Below are positions 8,019 to 17,870 of a DNA stretch of 21,039 bases, in pieces. The position numbers and the translations under genes were made by a program. Position 1 is the first letter of the stretch; each line of letters begins with the position of its first letter. The stretch spans positions 1-21,039 of the forward strand of contig NW_014577560.1 of the NCBI RefSeq assembly GCF_000485595.1, given 5' to 3'. The notes beneath the pieces are model-generated. The model was not told the DNA's origin. It was given only the letters and a program-made list of their open reading frames with translations, and ran no database searches. The DNA is from Priapulus caudatus. Its lineage: Eukaryota > Priapulida > Priapulimorpha > Priapulimorphida > Priapulidae.

Positions 8019-9237
8019 AGCGTTTTCGGTGTCTCTCTGCGCCACCTCAGGCGCCACCTGTCGACACGTAGTGACTAGCAATAACCTTAGGTAAGAACAC
8101 TCACCCAGTATGTCCGGATGCGTTGACATGGCCGTGATCGTCGCCACCCGGACTCAGCTAGCCACCAGAGCGCCTCAGTGCTACTGCGCTCACTCCGTAG
8201 TACCCAACCCGACGTTCGTTCCGGCTCCGGTGCGATAGCGTGGTTAGTCATCAATGCCACACCACAAACGTGACAACGGGGCACCCCACCCCGCTCTGCT
8301 AGCCTTACGTTAACGGTTACGTCTTATAATAAATGTCAACCCGGTGTATAAACAAAGCTATACAGATATAGCGTACCAGACAAAGGTAAATAACCGGCAG
8401 GCTCTCTACTGGCACGGCTGCTCACCAGCATTATGAGCATAGGCCAGTTTCTATCCTGCACGTGACGTTTGCACTCCCTCTCTCTATATTTAAGGACTCC
8501 ATTTAATTACTCTACTCACTGTATGTATTTACTCGCCCCACACGAACACTTCAACAGACAATACAAACTGCCTACTCACACCAACCGTAGCTCTTAACTG
8601 TGGCCCATGTTCTCTATCCTTGAACCCTCTGTGGGTCTCACCCACAAGCCACGTCGAACACTGGTGAACCGTGTTACTGTACCAGTACACGTACGCTAGC
8701 TGTCGTCACCATACTCTCAGTCTCTGCACAGCAACTCAGCCGGCCCTCCAATCTATATGGCTCTACAGAGTGGACTAGCTATGCGGGCCTACCTCACCCG
8801 ACTCCCAGCCACGAACTCGAGTGTTAACTTCACGTAGAACGCCGCGAGACAAACTCGAGTGCACCGTCTCTAGAAGCCATCAAAACTCGCTATGTGACTC
8901 AGCCAAGCTCCCGTTGGGACAAAAACACAACCGTGTCACTTCCCTTTCACACTACCGGAGTCACTGGTTTATTCTCCGCGTTAAGAGGAAAATACATTCC
9001 GCCACTAGAGGGGGTGGCTAACCCATCAAATGGCTGCCCTCCATCGTAGCACTAGACTATCCACTAACAGCAATTGTTGAGGGGCAGGCAAAACACGACT
9101 AAAACACGACACACTAAATACAGCCGGACTCACAAATAATTATACACATCACAAACACAGAAATATAACACACACCCTGCGCCCGTGGTTCGCAGTGAGC
9201 ACCGCTCACAATTACCTAGCTGGGAACCGTTGGTGAC
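8019..9237. repeat. Direct repeat, left copy
   Basis: The copy begins AGCGTTTTCGGTGTCTCTCT and ends near CTAGCTGGGAACCGTTGGTG. It matches 12043-13254 throughout. Most differences are single-base insertions or deletions, often in short homopolymers, with fewer substitutions. Shared landmarks include TTAACGGTTACGTCTTATAA and GAGGAAAATACATTCCGCC. There is no long open frame; any ORF is broken differently in the two copies. Confidence 0.85.
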
Positions 9238-12042
9238 CGGTGCCGACTCCAGCACTGGCTCCCCCTCTCAAGATCGAGCCGTCAGGTTCGACCGCAAAAC
9301 GGTACTGCATGGCGTAGCAGACGCACAGTGCGTGGAGGAGCCAGCGGATGCTATCTCGGTGCCTGGGCTTATGCCCCTCCTCCCGCGCTATCCTCAGCCC
9401 AGCTCTTCTCTGGGCGTAGTGGCGATGAGTGTCCGCTCTGTGCGCCTTCCTTCTGTCGCTGGCCTGCCGGACTGCCGGTCTCTGGCTATCTGCCAGGGCA
9501 GGCGACGAGTTCCATCTTTCCGCTGCCTCCCTGGTCACCGAAGTGTCGGCTGGGGCGCAACATCATCCCCAGGAACTCGTTGAACTCGGCGGTTGGTGAA
9601 TGTGGATGGGGGTCGCCCTCAGGGGGTGCCCCGAGGCAGTGCGCGCATCGTCGCCGAAGCACTGAGCCCGGCCTTCTGACAATGTGGGCACATCTAGCAT
9701 CTCTCCACTCTCATCGGCACGACCTGCGCATGCGAAGGGTCGGCGCGGGGCGTCATCTCCATCCGGATACCATACCATGCTGGCCCCTTGCCATCCCTGA
9801 TGGGGCGAATGACATGTTCCACACAGGACATACTGGCGTTCGGTAGCAACTAAGAAGAAACCAAAGGAGTGGATACAGCCCGTCAGTATTCCAGGTGCAT
9901 GTCTGCGCAGGCGCAAGATACTTACCCTTCAACGATATACACCCTCACGGTCGGGACAGATGAGTGCATGGCGTTTTCACAAACCACAAGTGCTCTTGTG
10001 CAGCCACCCTCTTTTCTTCTCCCATTACCTCCACAGGACATAATCGAGGACTCTCTCAGGGATCACGTCTTTCGCTCACTAGTCTCGCTCCCTACCTGAA
10101 ATGACCTAAACCACTCATCACGTAGCACGTGACACTCAACAATGTCAGCCTTCCCCTATAGGCGCTGAAATTATCAGCTCTCAGCTTGGGATATACGTCG
10201 GAGTTTTAAACACCACCGTCCGTCGACCGATTCAATGGTGCGGATTCGGAGTTTACCCAAAAAACCCGGGAATCCGTCCCAACCCGACTCCTCGTTCCGA
10301 TAAGGTAATTAAATCTGAATGTCCTGGTGAGTAGGCGGTACGCGAGGCCGGCTAGAGAACACACGCGAACGCAACTACCGTCGGGTGCGCCCAACAGTCC
10401 ACGTCGAATCAGTGGCGGTGCAACTTCCACGGACATAGGGGTTTGTCGTTCCGCCGACTAACACGGACCGTAGAAGATGGAACCCGCACCCCGACCGCCT
10501 ACCCGCAACGCGGCCACACCTGGCTCGCCACTCTACGTTAGTACAATGGTCAGGAATCGCAAGATCCCCCATGCGCACCCGAAACAAGCGGCTGGCGAGA
10601 GACTGTCATCCTGGCCCCCCGAGCTCCGATGCTCAGAGATGCGCAGGACCATAGCGCATACCACCGTCTGAGACACCGAGACGCCAGCCTTAGCTAACCC
10701 ACTTTCCCAAGCGCTCAGACAAGGTGAGGTATGTATTATCAGAAACACGCTCCGGAGAGAGGAAACACCCCGGAGTGACAACACTATCCCGCCTGTCGCA
10801 TGTCTCAGCACACCACAGCCGGGATTAGTAACTCCGGGATCTACCAGACCTGCATGAATCGTTACCAACCATTGGCAAGCGTAGTAGGATGCCAACAACC
10901 GAACGTGAAGCTCGCTAACCAATCAATGGCCAAGCGTCCCCCACGAACCAACAGCCACTCCTTTCGGTCTGCAACATCTTCTACGGGACCGGCATAAACG
11001 AGTGACACGGGTAGCTTTCATGTACTAACTCTCTTGCCCCGGTGCGCGATGCACTGGCTTAGAGAACTCAAAACCACAACGTGTCCTTGAACGTCCAGCT
11101 ACCCAGCGGATTCAACCAGGATCCTCTCCTCAAGAACCAGCCGTGAGGGCCAACACATTGCTGCAACTCACCGCTTGTGTCTTGAGGCTAAGAAGCGCGA
11201 AAATCCTGAGCAACAACAAAACTCGTCAAGGTCCATCCATCACCTGGGAATCCGTGCCGTGCAGATTCAACCGCGGATTGACCCACAGACGTCCCCGACT
11301 ACCAGACTCTCCACCAATGACGCTCGTCATTAAAACCTGCTCCCATCTCGCCAACCAGGAGTACGGCACTGACTCACACCCTCGTAGACATACAGGTCAT
11401 CCTACGGGCAACAACTCCTCACTACACTATCAGGGAATCCTGAAGTCCTCAAGTCGTTGCCCATCATCTGACACCAACACGCAGACTAGGCATACCCACT
11501 CACGATGTGGAACCCATTAACACCTCACGGCGAGAAACAACGCATACCCACTGTTGAGACATAAACGACGCCCTGCCAGGGTGTCCGCTTTCCCCGCAGA
11601 TACTTGCTGCGCCTCGTGGCGATAGAAGATGGGCCTCCTCCGCCCACGAGAATTACGCATGAACGCGGCTGGCGCAGGGCTAACAGTAGCCCGGCACCAG
11701 ACGTGCTGTCCAATTAGAGCGTTAGACTGCTGCGTCGTCGAGATCAATAATACAAGAGAATGAATCTCTTCGACGAGGGGGAGGTTCTACTCACTCCCTA
11801 CCCTTACCGGGTCAAGGATGTTGCGGGTTAATGTCAGTTATCTCCCCATCCCCCTACTAGCGTAGCATGCCCCCTCATGCACTGCTAAACTCAGTTAGGT
11901 CCGACGAAGCCTGCGCACCTGTCGGCTTCGGCCCGGGCACCCCCTTCGCGCAGTCGTAAGCCGCCCCTCGTCGGCAACCGTCGACTACAAAATCACACCT
12001 ACTACTAATCGCGGCAACCGGCAGGTCCAGGCACGCAGTTTG
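9238..12042. other. GC-rich interior between the direct repeats
   Basis: No intact gene. Several frames stay open for 100-170 codons on both strands (for example plus 9328-9846, minus 10533-10922), but none shows a recognisable family and composition alone can explain them. The only coding hint is on the minus strand at 9563-9990, listed separately. I found no reverse-transcriptase YxDD, integrase DDE or protease DTG/DSG context. The 2.8 kb may be a decayed gag-like region or a non-autonomous interior. Confidence 0.5.
9563..9990 (-). pseudogene. Possible broken zinc-finger exons
   Basis: On the minus strand, two finger-like units can be read in different frames. One contains CPVWNMSFAPSGMARGQHG, a C2H2 pattern with Trp at the second Cys. 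The other reads CPHCQKAGLSASATMR, followed by His/Cys only after a one-base shift. A possible small intron lies upstream of them: the donor GTAAGT (plus 9920-9925, read in reverse) and acceptor TTTCTTCTTAG ending at plus 9850 would give 76 bases. R2/NeSL-type elements and many gag proteins carry similar fingers. The frame changes needed make this tentative. Confidence 0.25.
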
Positions 12043-13254
12043 AGCGTTTTCGGTGTCTCTCTGCGCCACCTCACGGCGCCACTGTCGACAACGTAGTGAC
12101 TAGCAATAACCTTAGGTAAGAACACTCACCCTGTATGTCGGGACCGCTTTGACATGGCCGTGATCGTCGCCACCCGGACTCAGGCTAGCCACCAGAGCGC
12201 CTCAGTGCTACTGCGGCTCACTCCGTAGTACCAACCGACGTTCGTTCGGCTCGGTGCGATAGCGTGGTTAGTCATCAATGGCCCACACAAACGTGACAAC
12301 GGGGCACCCCACCCCCCCTCTGCTAGCTCACGTTAACGGTTACGTCTTATAATAAAATGTCACCCGGTGTATAAACAAGGCATACAGATATAGGCGTAGC
12401 CAGACAAAGGGCTAATAACCCGCAGGCTCTCTACTGACGGCTGTCAAGGCATATGAGCATAGGCCGTTTTCTATCCTGCACGTGAGCGTTGGCACTCCCT
12501 CTCTCTACTATTTCAGAGTCGCATTTAATACTCTATCTCACTGTATTATTTACTCCCCGACAACGACATTCCAGACAGGACAATCAACACGCCTACTCAC
12601 CAACCGTACTCTTAACTGGGCGCCATGTTCTCTATCCTTGAACCCTCTGTGGGTCTCACCCATCACAGCGCACGTCGAACACTGTGAACCGTATTGTTAC
12701 TGTATCCAGACACGTACGCTAGCTGTCGTCACCATACTCTCATCTCTGCACACAACTCAGGCCGCGCTCTCCAATCTATATTGGCTCATGACAGAGTGGA
12801 CTAGCTTAATGGCGGGGCCTACTCACTCGACCCCGCGCACGAACTCGAGTGTTAATACTCCTAGACGCCCGAGACAAACTCGAGTGCTACCTTCTCTAAC
12901 GGCCCACAAAACTCTATGTGATTCAGCCAATCCGGGACAAAACACAACCGTGGTCATCCCGTTTTCACAGCACCGTAGCAGCTGTTTATTTTCCGGCGTA
13001 AGAGGAAAATACATTCCGCCCACTAGAGGAGGTGGCCTAACCCATCCAACATGGCTGCCTCCATGTAAGGCACTAGCTATCCCACAACAACCAATTGTGA
13101 GCAGTCGCAAAACACACTAAAACACAGCACAAATGACACCGCGACCTCACAAATAAGTTATACAATACACAACACAGAAATCATTAACAGCACACCCTTG
13201 CCCGTGGTTCCAGTGAGTACCTCAGCAATTACCTAGTCTGGGAACGCGTGTGAC
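12043..13254. repeat. Direct repeat, right copy
   Basis: Second copy of the block at 8019-9237, offset 4,024 bases. It ends at GGGAACGCGTGTGAC, exactly where the downstream LTR-like sequence begins, so the LTR element seems to have joined or inserted at its edge. Compared with the left copy it has scattered one-base indels. A short minus-strand reading (MAQRDTENAQTACL...) crosses its left edge and continues into the unique interior to 11875, whereas the left copy diverges at the same point. Confidence 0.85.
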
Positions 13255-13354
13255 GCCACACATACAATTACCGTCTGTTTACATGTTCGTCCGTTTTCTC
13301 GTCCAGGTGACGAGATTTCGTCCATCGTTCGTCCAGCGTTCGTCCATGTTTGTA

Positions 13355-13465
13355 TACGTCATTGTCATGTCAACGTCACGCTGATTGGTTGGTGAAACCC
13401 ACGTGACATCTAGAAGCGAACAGCTGATTGTATTTACATGTACCATTGTCAAGATGAGATAAATA
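13355..13465 (+). promoter_or_regulatory. U3-like promoter motif cluster
   Basis: Within the putative LTR are TACGTCAT (13355-13362) and AACGTCAC (13372-13379), both CRE-like. They are followed by an inverted CCAAT box GATTGG (13383-13388), the E-box CACGTG (13400-13405), a second E-box CAGCTG (13421-13426) and a TATA-like ATAAATA (13459-13465). The order and spacing suit a polymerase II promoter. Activity is inferred only from motifs. Confidence 0.45.
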
Positions 13466-13488
13466 GAGCGTAAATCAGGGGGGAGAGC

Positions 13489-13672
13489 AGTTCGATTTGG
13501 GGAGTGGGAGGAAATAACTAAATAGGAAGAAGCAGTTCGATTTGGGGAGTGGGAGGATATAACTAAACAGAGAGAGAGAGAGAGTTCGATTTGGGGAGTT
13601 GGGAGGATATAACTAAAGAGTATAAGAGTTCGATACGGTGATAACTAAAGGAGATTCGACAGAGAGATAGTA
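13489..13672. repeat. About 50-bp tandem repeats within the LTR
   Basis: AGTTCGATTTGGGGAGTGGG followed by AGGATATAACTAAA occurs at 13489, 13534 and 13583, with shorter degenerate copies at about 13627 and 13653. A (GA)n run separates the second and third copies. They lie 20-200 bases after the TATA-like box, so in R/U5 if that box is used. A second degenerate series with GTTCGTCC spans about 13287-13347. Confidence 0.8.
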
Positions 13673-13778
13673 CTTCGAATATATAGTAAGTAAATTGTCT
13701 GTATGAACTGTTGTAGAACTATAGAGTGAATTAATTGTTGTAAATAGTGTGATTCCTTGTACGTTGTTTACATGTTAA

Positions 13779-13784
13779 ATTAAA
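13779..13784 (+). promoter_or_regulatory. ATTAAA polyadenylation signal in LTR
   Basis: ATTAAA is followed by a T-rich stretch within 40 bases, as expected for the R/U5 end of an LTR. This is a single motif and not decisive alone. Confidence 0.35.
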
Positions 13785-14013
13785 GATATATTTCTTACGT
13801 TACCAATAACTATAAATGTTTCTACTCTCTAATTTCGTTCTCTATCTCCGCATTGACACCACGGCACATATATAAACTATAGCAATATCGATCTAATTTG
13901 TAGGCGGGTTTTACACGCGGCGGTGACATATTTTACACCCCTAGACATAACTGACGAATGCGGTAAAGACACGGTCACGGGTCAGTCGCCAAGAGCTAAA
14001 ACCGCTACAAATT

Positions 14014-14031
14014 TGGGGGCTCGTCCGGGAT
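14014..14031 (+). other. tRNA-Pro-type primer-binding site
   Basis: TGGGGGCTCGTCCGGGAT is identical over 18 bases to the proline-tRNA primer-binding site known from gammaretroviruses and used by some Gypsy-type elements. It is complementary to the tRNA-Pro 3' end including CCA. It sits four bases after CTACA, the expected place for minus-strand DNA priming. Confidence 0.85.
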
Positions 14032-14121
14032 TTATTGTGAACATTTATAGGATCGATTTTGTTAGAATTTGGAATAGATATTTAATATTTATTACAGTGC
14101 TATATACGTGGTGTCGATACA

Positions 14122-14442
14122 ATGAGTTTTCTTTTTAATTGGTTGTTCCGTGGTTCCGAGAGTGTCGACAATGTTACCGATTCGGTACGGAATATCTCGA
14201 ATGTGAGAAATAATCTCGGCACTCCGGATCACGATCAGCTAAGAGAGAGGAACGCTTTTGAAACGGTGGTAGAGACGGAAAGTGATAGAAATACTGCGTA
14301 TCATAATGACTACGTGTCTGACATGCAGGACAGGCATTTTGGCCATAGAAGTGCAGGGAGGAGAGATATGTTCGATTCATCATACCCGCATGTGGCTAGT
14401 ACGGGTATAAAACAGTTAAGAAAGAATAAGACTAATAAATAA
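14122..14442 (+). CDS. Gag-position hypothetical ORF, truncated
   Basis: ATG at 14122 opens 106 codons beginning MSFLFNWLFRGSES, followed by a polar, Asn/Asp/Arg-rich sequence. It lies 90 bases after the primer-binding site, where gag starts in LTR elements. It has no CCHC knuckle or recognisable capsid motif. From about 14400 the sequence becomes A-rich and joins LINE-derived sequence, so gag seems cut by insertion or recombination. The last 20 or so residues may already belong to the LINE. Confidence 0.4.
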   Translation: MSFLFNWLFRGSESVDNVTDSVRNISNVRNNLGTPDHDQLRERNAFETVVETESDRNTAYHNDYVSDMQDRHFGHRSAGRRDMFDSSYPHVASTGIKQLRKNKTNK

Positions 14443-14456
14443 TTGAATAGGAATAC

Positions 14457-15893
14457 AGCTACAAAAGGAACGAAAAAGAATATGTGGAATATTTTGAAGA
14501 GCTGCTTAGAGAAAAACCCATAAAAATGAGGAAGACCGTAAAATTTATGAATCAGTAGAAAAAACATTTCAAAGAATAAGAACTATAAACAAAAAGAATT
14601 ACAGAAGAGGATATAACCGACAACGAAATGAAACAAACAATCAGTGATCTTAAGGGTAATAAAGCAAGAGATAACCAAGGAATGGTTTACGAATTAATGA
14701 CTCATGGAGGAAATGATATGAGTAAATCGATAAAATCAATAGTAAACTCACTACTCTATGGTGAATCAATACCAACGCCATGGCACAAAATGATAATTAA
14801 AACAGTCTATAAAGGGAAGGGTGCTATAAGCGACTTAAAAAATACGAGAGGAATCTTCCTTACCAATATTATAAGTAAAATAGTTGAGAAATTAATCTGG
14901 CAACGTAAACAGAAAATTATGGACACTTGCCAAAACCAGTGGGGGGAAGAAGGGATTCAGCACAACGGACCACTTATTTGTACTAAGAGGCATTATTGAC
15001 AAACACAGGGAACAAAAGAAAAACATCACTTTATTATTTGGGGAAATCCAAAAATGTTTTGATAGTCTATGGTTAAAAGACGCAATGGTAGAATTATGGT
15101 ATAGGGTACTGAAGGGACCATGCTGGGAATTAATTTTTAAAATGAACGAAAAAGCAATAATTAACTTAGAAACACCAGTAGGAAAAACGAATAATTTCAT
15201 AACAAAAGAAATAGTTAAACAATGAACTATATTAGGACCAGTCCTATGCTGCATGACTTTGGACTGTTTAAATTACCTAAATAATGTGAAATACATGTAT
15301 AGTGACACAATAGAAATCGGACCTTTACTATATATGGACGATATTTTAGGAATTGGAGATCATAAAACAATTACAAAAATCGCTCACTCATGCTACAGAT
15401 TAGCACAATCAAAAAGATTAGAATTTAATTTAAACAAAACAAACACAATAGTCATGAAATTCTCAAATAAAGAAAGGATAGAGAAAGATATATTATTAGG
15501 AAATCAGGTAATTAAAAAATGCACTAAATATTCATATCTAGGTGATCAAATTAATGACAAAGGGGGTATAAGGATATGATAAAAGCACGGTCCGATAAAT
15601 GTAGATTCATGAGAGAAATAGTATCAGGGACAGAGGAGAAAAATTATGGTAACCATACCATAGAAGCAAGAGTTAAATTATATGAATGTACAGTAATACC
15701 TTCCTTCCTGAACAACAGTGAAACATGGACCAACATAACTAAGGAAGAATTTAAAATGTTAGAAGACTCCCAAAATGAATACCCACGTAAAATAATAAAA
15801 GCTCATAGCAAAACACCATTGGAAGCACTAAGGATAGAATTGGGAATTTTACCAATAACTGATAAAATAGCATACAAAAAACTTATGAGGACA
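14457..15893 (+). pseudogene. 5'-truncated LINE reverse transcriptase, inactivated
   Basis: With several frame changes, this encodes the RT core of a non-LTR retrotransposon: EYVEYFEELL, then KGNKARDNQGMVYELM, IIKTVYKGKG, a motif A region with KCFDSLWLKD, an RQG-equivalent followed by TILGPVLC, LLYMDD (15325-15342) and a C-terminal IPSFLNNSETW / TPLEALRIELGILPI stretch typical of LINE ORF2. Defects: a frame change before 14560, a frameshift at the G-run 14941-14946, TGA at 15223-15225 replacing the Gly of QGT, and a frameshift near 15570. The motif A acid that should be Asp is Glu (15043-15045). No endonuclease domain or RNase H is present. The clade was not assigned. The copy cannot be active. 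Confidence 0.8.
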
Positions 15894-15894
15894 A

Positions 15895-15960
15895 AGTTGC
15901 GACGGGGATATAGCAACGCCGCTGTCCGTCCGTCCGTCCGTCCTTCCGTCCGTCCGTCCT
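15895..15960. repeat. Repeat junction with (CCGT)n microsatellite
   Basis: AAGTTGCGACGGGGATATAG followed by CAACGCC leads into CCGT tetranucleotides interrupted by one CCTT. LINE coding similarity ends exactly where this begins. I recall the same GGGGATATAGCAACGCCG-plus-CCGT arrangement as a dispersed repeat in molluscan genomes, but I cannot verify it here. Confidence 0.6.
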
Positions 15961-17850
15961 TGCAATGTTTCCCTGCAATGTCAATTACTACTCAATCGCC
16001 CTACCCTTCAAACGTCTGTAACCTTCTCAATCTTGCCTTAGCACAACTTCTCTCAAGCATCCCCAGCCTGTACATTTACCAAGCCTTCTTCATTTCTCAC
16101 CCTGTCCTATAGTGTTAACTCCAAGTAAGACCAAGAATTACAGATCTCCATGCATCCTGTTCAAAGTCAAGAAAGAAGACAAGAAAGGCGGTCAAGAAAA
16201 AAACACTACTCCTATTTCAGCGTCCCGATTTCCAAAATGGTAATTCAGGCCATTTTAACTGTGGAGGCACATGTATGTGTTCGTGTTGTCGGTATGTGCA
16301 TCCAGCCATCCACGCAAGTGCAATATCTTACAAACAAGATAGCAAGCTATGGCTCTGAAAATACAAGAAAATTTTCCCCAAATTTTGGGCAAGCCAGTGA
16401 AAATAAAAGGGGACAAAATCATCAAATTAAAGGCCAAATTATGCAGGGTCAAATGACAGTCAAGTGTTTTGCAAGTGATGGGGTAAAATTTAATTTCAAG
16501 GTATTACCAAATGTATTAAGAATTATTTAATATTCATACACGTAGATAATCCGTATATCTGTGTTATCTCCACTGTAGGGATAACTTGGCTGTGGTTACA
16601 GTATGTTGGGTTTTTCGCGCTGTCACGTGACTTCATTTTGAAGCACTTGAATGTTGACTCGTGTGTGGGGTAGAGTAGCCATATTGTGGAAGGATGGCGT
16701 TGTTGGTTGTTGTGTTTTCTTAAATCGGTTTAATCCTCAGTCGTGATTCTTTGTTTAATGTGCTGCTATATTATTTTGAGTTTATGACACTTTTCTAAAG
16801 GGGGTGCAAGGATTCCCTTGTTATCATTTCTGTAGCGTGTGTTACGAGATATATGGTTGCTAGTTAAAATATGATAAAATAGTACCATATAGTAATTATT
16901 CTGTGAATAATACTTCGATGAGACCAATTCGCTGCAATATGTTTTTCTTGTTTCTATCACCCACAACGAAACACATTCCTTCCTCTCTATATAAATTGCA
17001 AACCATTTTAATTATAATCCGAATTGTAATGCTGATCTATATCAATTTGTTATCATTCTTCATTACAGCCCCTTGCATTATATTCAGGTGCACAAATATT
17101 CACTACTTTCTACATGCACGAATATTCTACACGGGGTTATGAGGTGGCATATTATATTTATATGAACCGTTACACTGACGCTGCGACTATGCTGATGTGC
17201 ACACGAAGGTTAACCTGCTTAAAAATGTATTTATTCCCTCGTTCTAGTACGGCTAAAGTTAACACTGTATGTCAGATTTCGTGCAAGCTACCTATAGCAA
17301 TGAGCTTATGAGATAAAAATGTAATTGAACATCGATTTATAATAAATCATGTTGTTTTTTTCACTTGAGCACCTTTCGAGTGTCGCCTGAATATATTCTA
17401 CTGTTGTTAGCAGTCAGCTGGTAAGCTGCGAACCCTAACTCGCCGTTGGTCGGCGCTGGTATCGCGCGTGGGACATCGAAACTGTATGGCAAGCATAGCG
17501 GCTGTCCCATCTTATTGTATATGATCTTTGATTGAATTACCGGCAGCCATTGCTCTCGCGGCGCCACTGTTGCACGGCAATGCACGCTTGCACTAATATA
17601 TAGAGCAGGTGAGAAAGCGCGATCCCAAAATTCGCTCGACGCTCGCTGCATTTCAAACGATTTCAACACAACTACTGAGCAACAGCTTCCATCTTTGTTT
17701 CTCCTTCAACAACAGTGTTCACTTGTTATAAAAACATGTCTCTGTTCGTAACCGAGCTGTGTCACGCGAAATCACACAAAGACTGACGAAATTCTCGCGT
17801 TTGCTCCCGTTACCCACTGGATGTTACAAACTTAAGTACATGGCTAAAGG
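15961..17850. other. Intergenic, no supportable gene
   Basis: Open frames here (for example plus 16150-16530 and minus 17361-17669) have no recognisable domain and are not bounded by convincing splice sites. Around 16624-16700 there is a CACGTG E-box, then GCCATATTGTGGAAGGATGG with two YY1-like cores, which could be a promoter without an identifiable gene. The GC content rises in 17400-17960, again consistent with a promoter-like stretch. Confidence 0.4.
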
Positions 17851-17852
17851 CG

Positions 17853-17870
17853 GCGCACTGCATTTTGGGA
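17853..17870 (-). promoter_or_regulatory. ZNF143/Staf-type binding site
   Basis: GCGCACTGCATTTTGGGA reads TCCCAAAATGCAGTGCGC on the minus strand, close to the ZNF143/Staf core (CCCA..ATGCA..GCGC). Such sites mark vertebrate and other metazoan promoters of protein-coding and snRNA genes. It lies about 335 bases before the helicase exon 1 start codon and may mark that gene's promoter or a divergent minus-strand gene. Confidence 0.5.

Larger units (their letters stand above)
8019..13254. mobile_element. Candidate unclassified element with 1.2-kb terminal direct repeats
   Basis: Two similar blocks in the same orientation (8019-9237 and 12043-13254) flank 2.8 kb of unique DNA, and the whole unit is GC-richer than its surroundings. 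The layout resembles an LTR retrotransposon or a Penelope-like element with terminal repeats. No pol, integrase or transposase could be read on either strand, the repeats do not have clear TG...CA ends, and no polypurine tract or target-site duplication is obvious. Non-autonomous or badly decayed copies would look the same, as would a 4.0-kb tandem array cut after one unit. Confidence 0.45.
13249..14009 (+). mobile_element. Probable 5' LTR of a Gypsy-like retrotransposon
   Basis: The segment runs from TGTGACGCCACA to AACCGCTACA (TG...CA ends), about 761 bp, and lies four bases before an exact primer-binding site. It has U3-like promoter motifs, a TATA-like box, internal tandem repeats, and an ATTAAA polyadenylation signal at 13779-13784. 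No 3' LTR is present in the window. The left edge is inferred from TG and from the end of the neighbouring repeat, so it could be off by some tens of bases. Confidence 0.55.

Noticed and set aside
9270-9345. tRNA-like B box (GGTTCGACCGC)
   Set aside because: No A box at the right distance, no acceptor-stem pairing and no cloverleaf could be formed.
9328-9846. 172-codon plus-strand open frame in the GC-rich interior
   Set aside because: It has no recognisable domain, low-complexity composition and an opposite-strand reading with better finger-like motifs. GC-rich DNA has few stops, so openness is weak evidence.
10533-10922. 129-codon minus-strand open frame
   Set aside because: No family motif, no splice context, and neighbouring frames are equally open. 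Probably chance.
13844-13925. Alternative LTR end before the primer-binding site
   Set aside because: TG...CA pairs exist here too, but they leave a gap of many bases to the exact PBS, whereas CTACA at 14005-14009 is four bases away.
13923-14138. Short open frame spanning the LTR end and leader
   Set aside because: It crosses the LTR boundary and primer-binding site, so it is unlikely to be a real protein.
16150-16530. 126-codon plus-strand open frame after the CCGT repeat
   Set aside because: The sequence starts in A/G-rich repeats and has no known motif or coding-like periodicity that I could see. It looks like repeat-derived DNA.
17361-17669. 102-codon minus-strand open frame in the promoter-like stretch
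   Set aside because: No recognisable domain and several possible starts. The GC-raised regulatory-looking composition explains the absence of stops.
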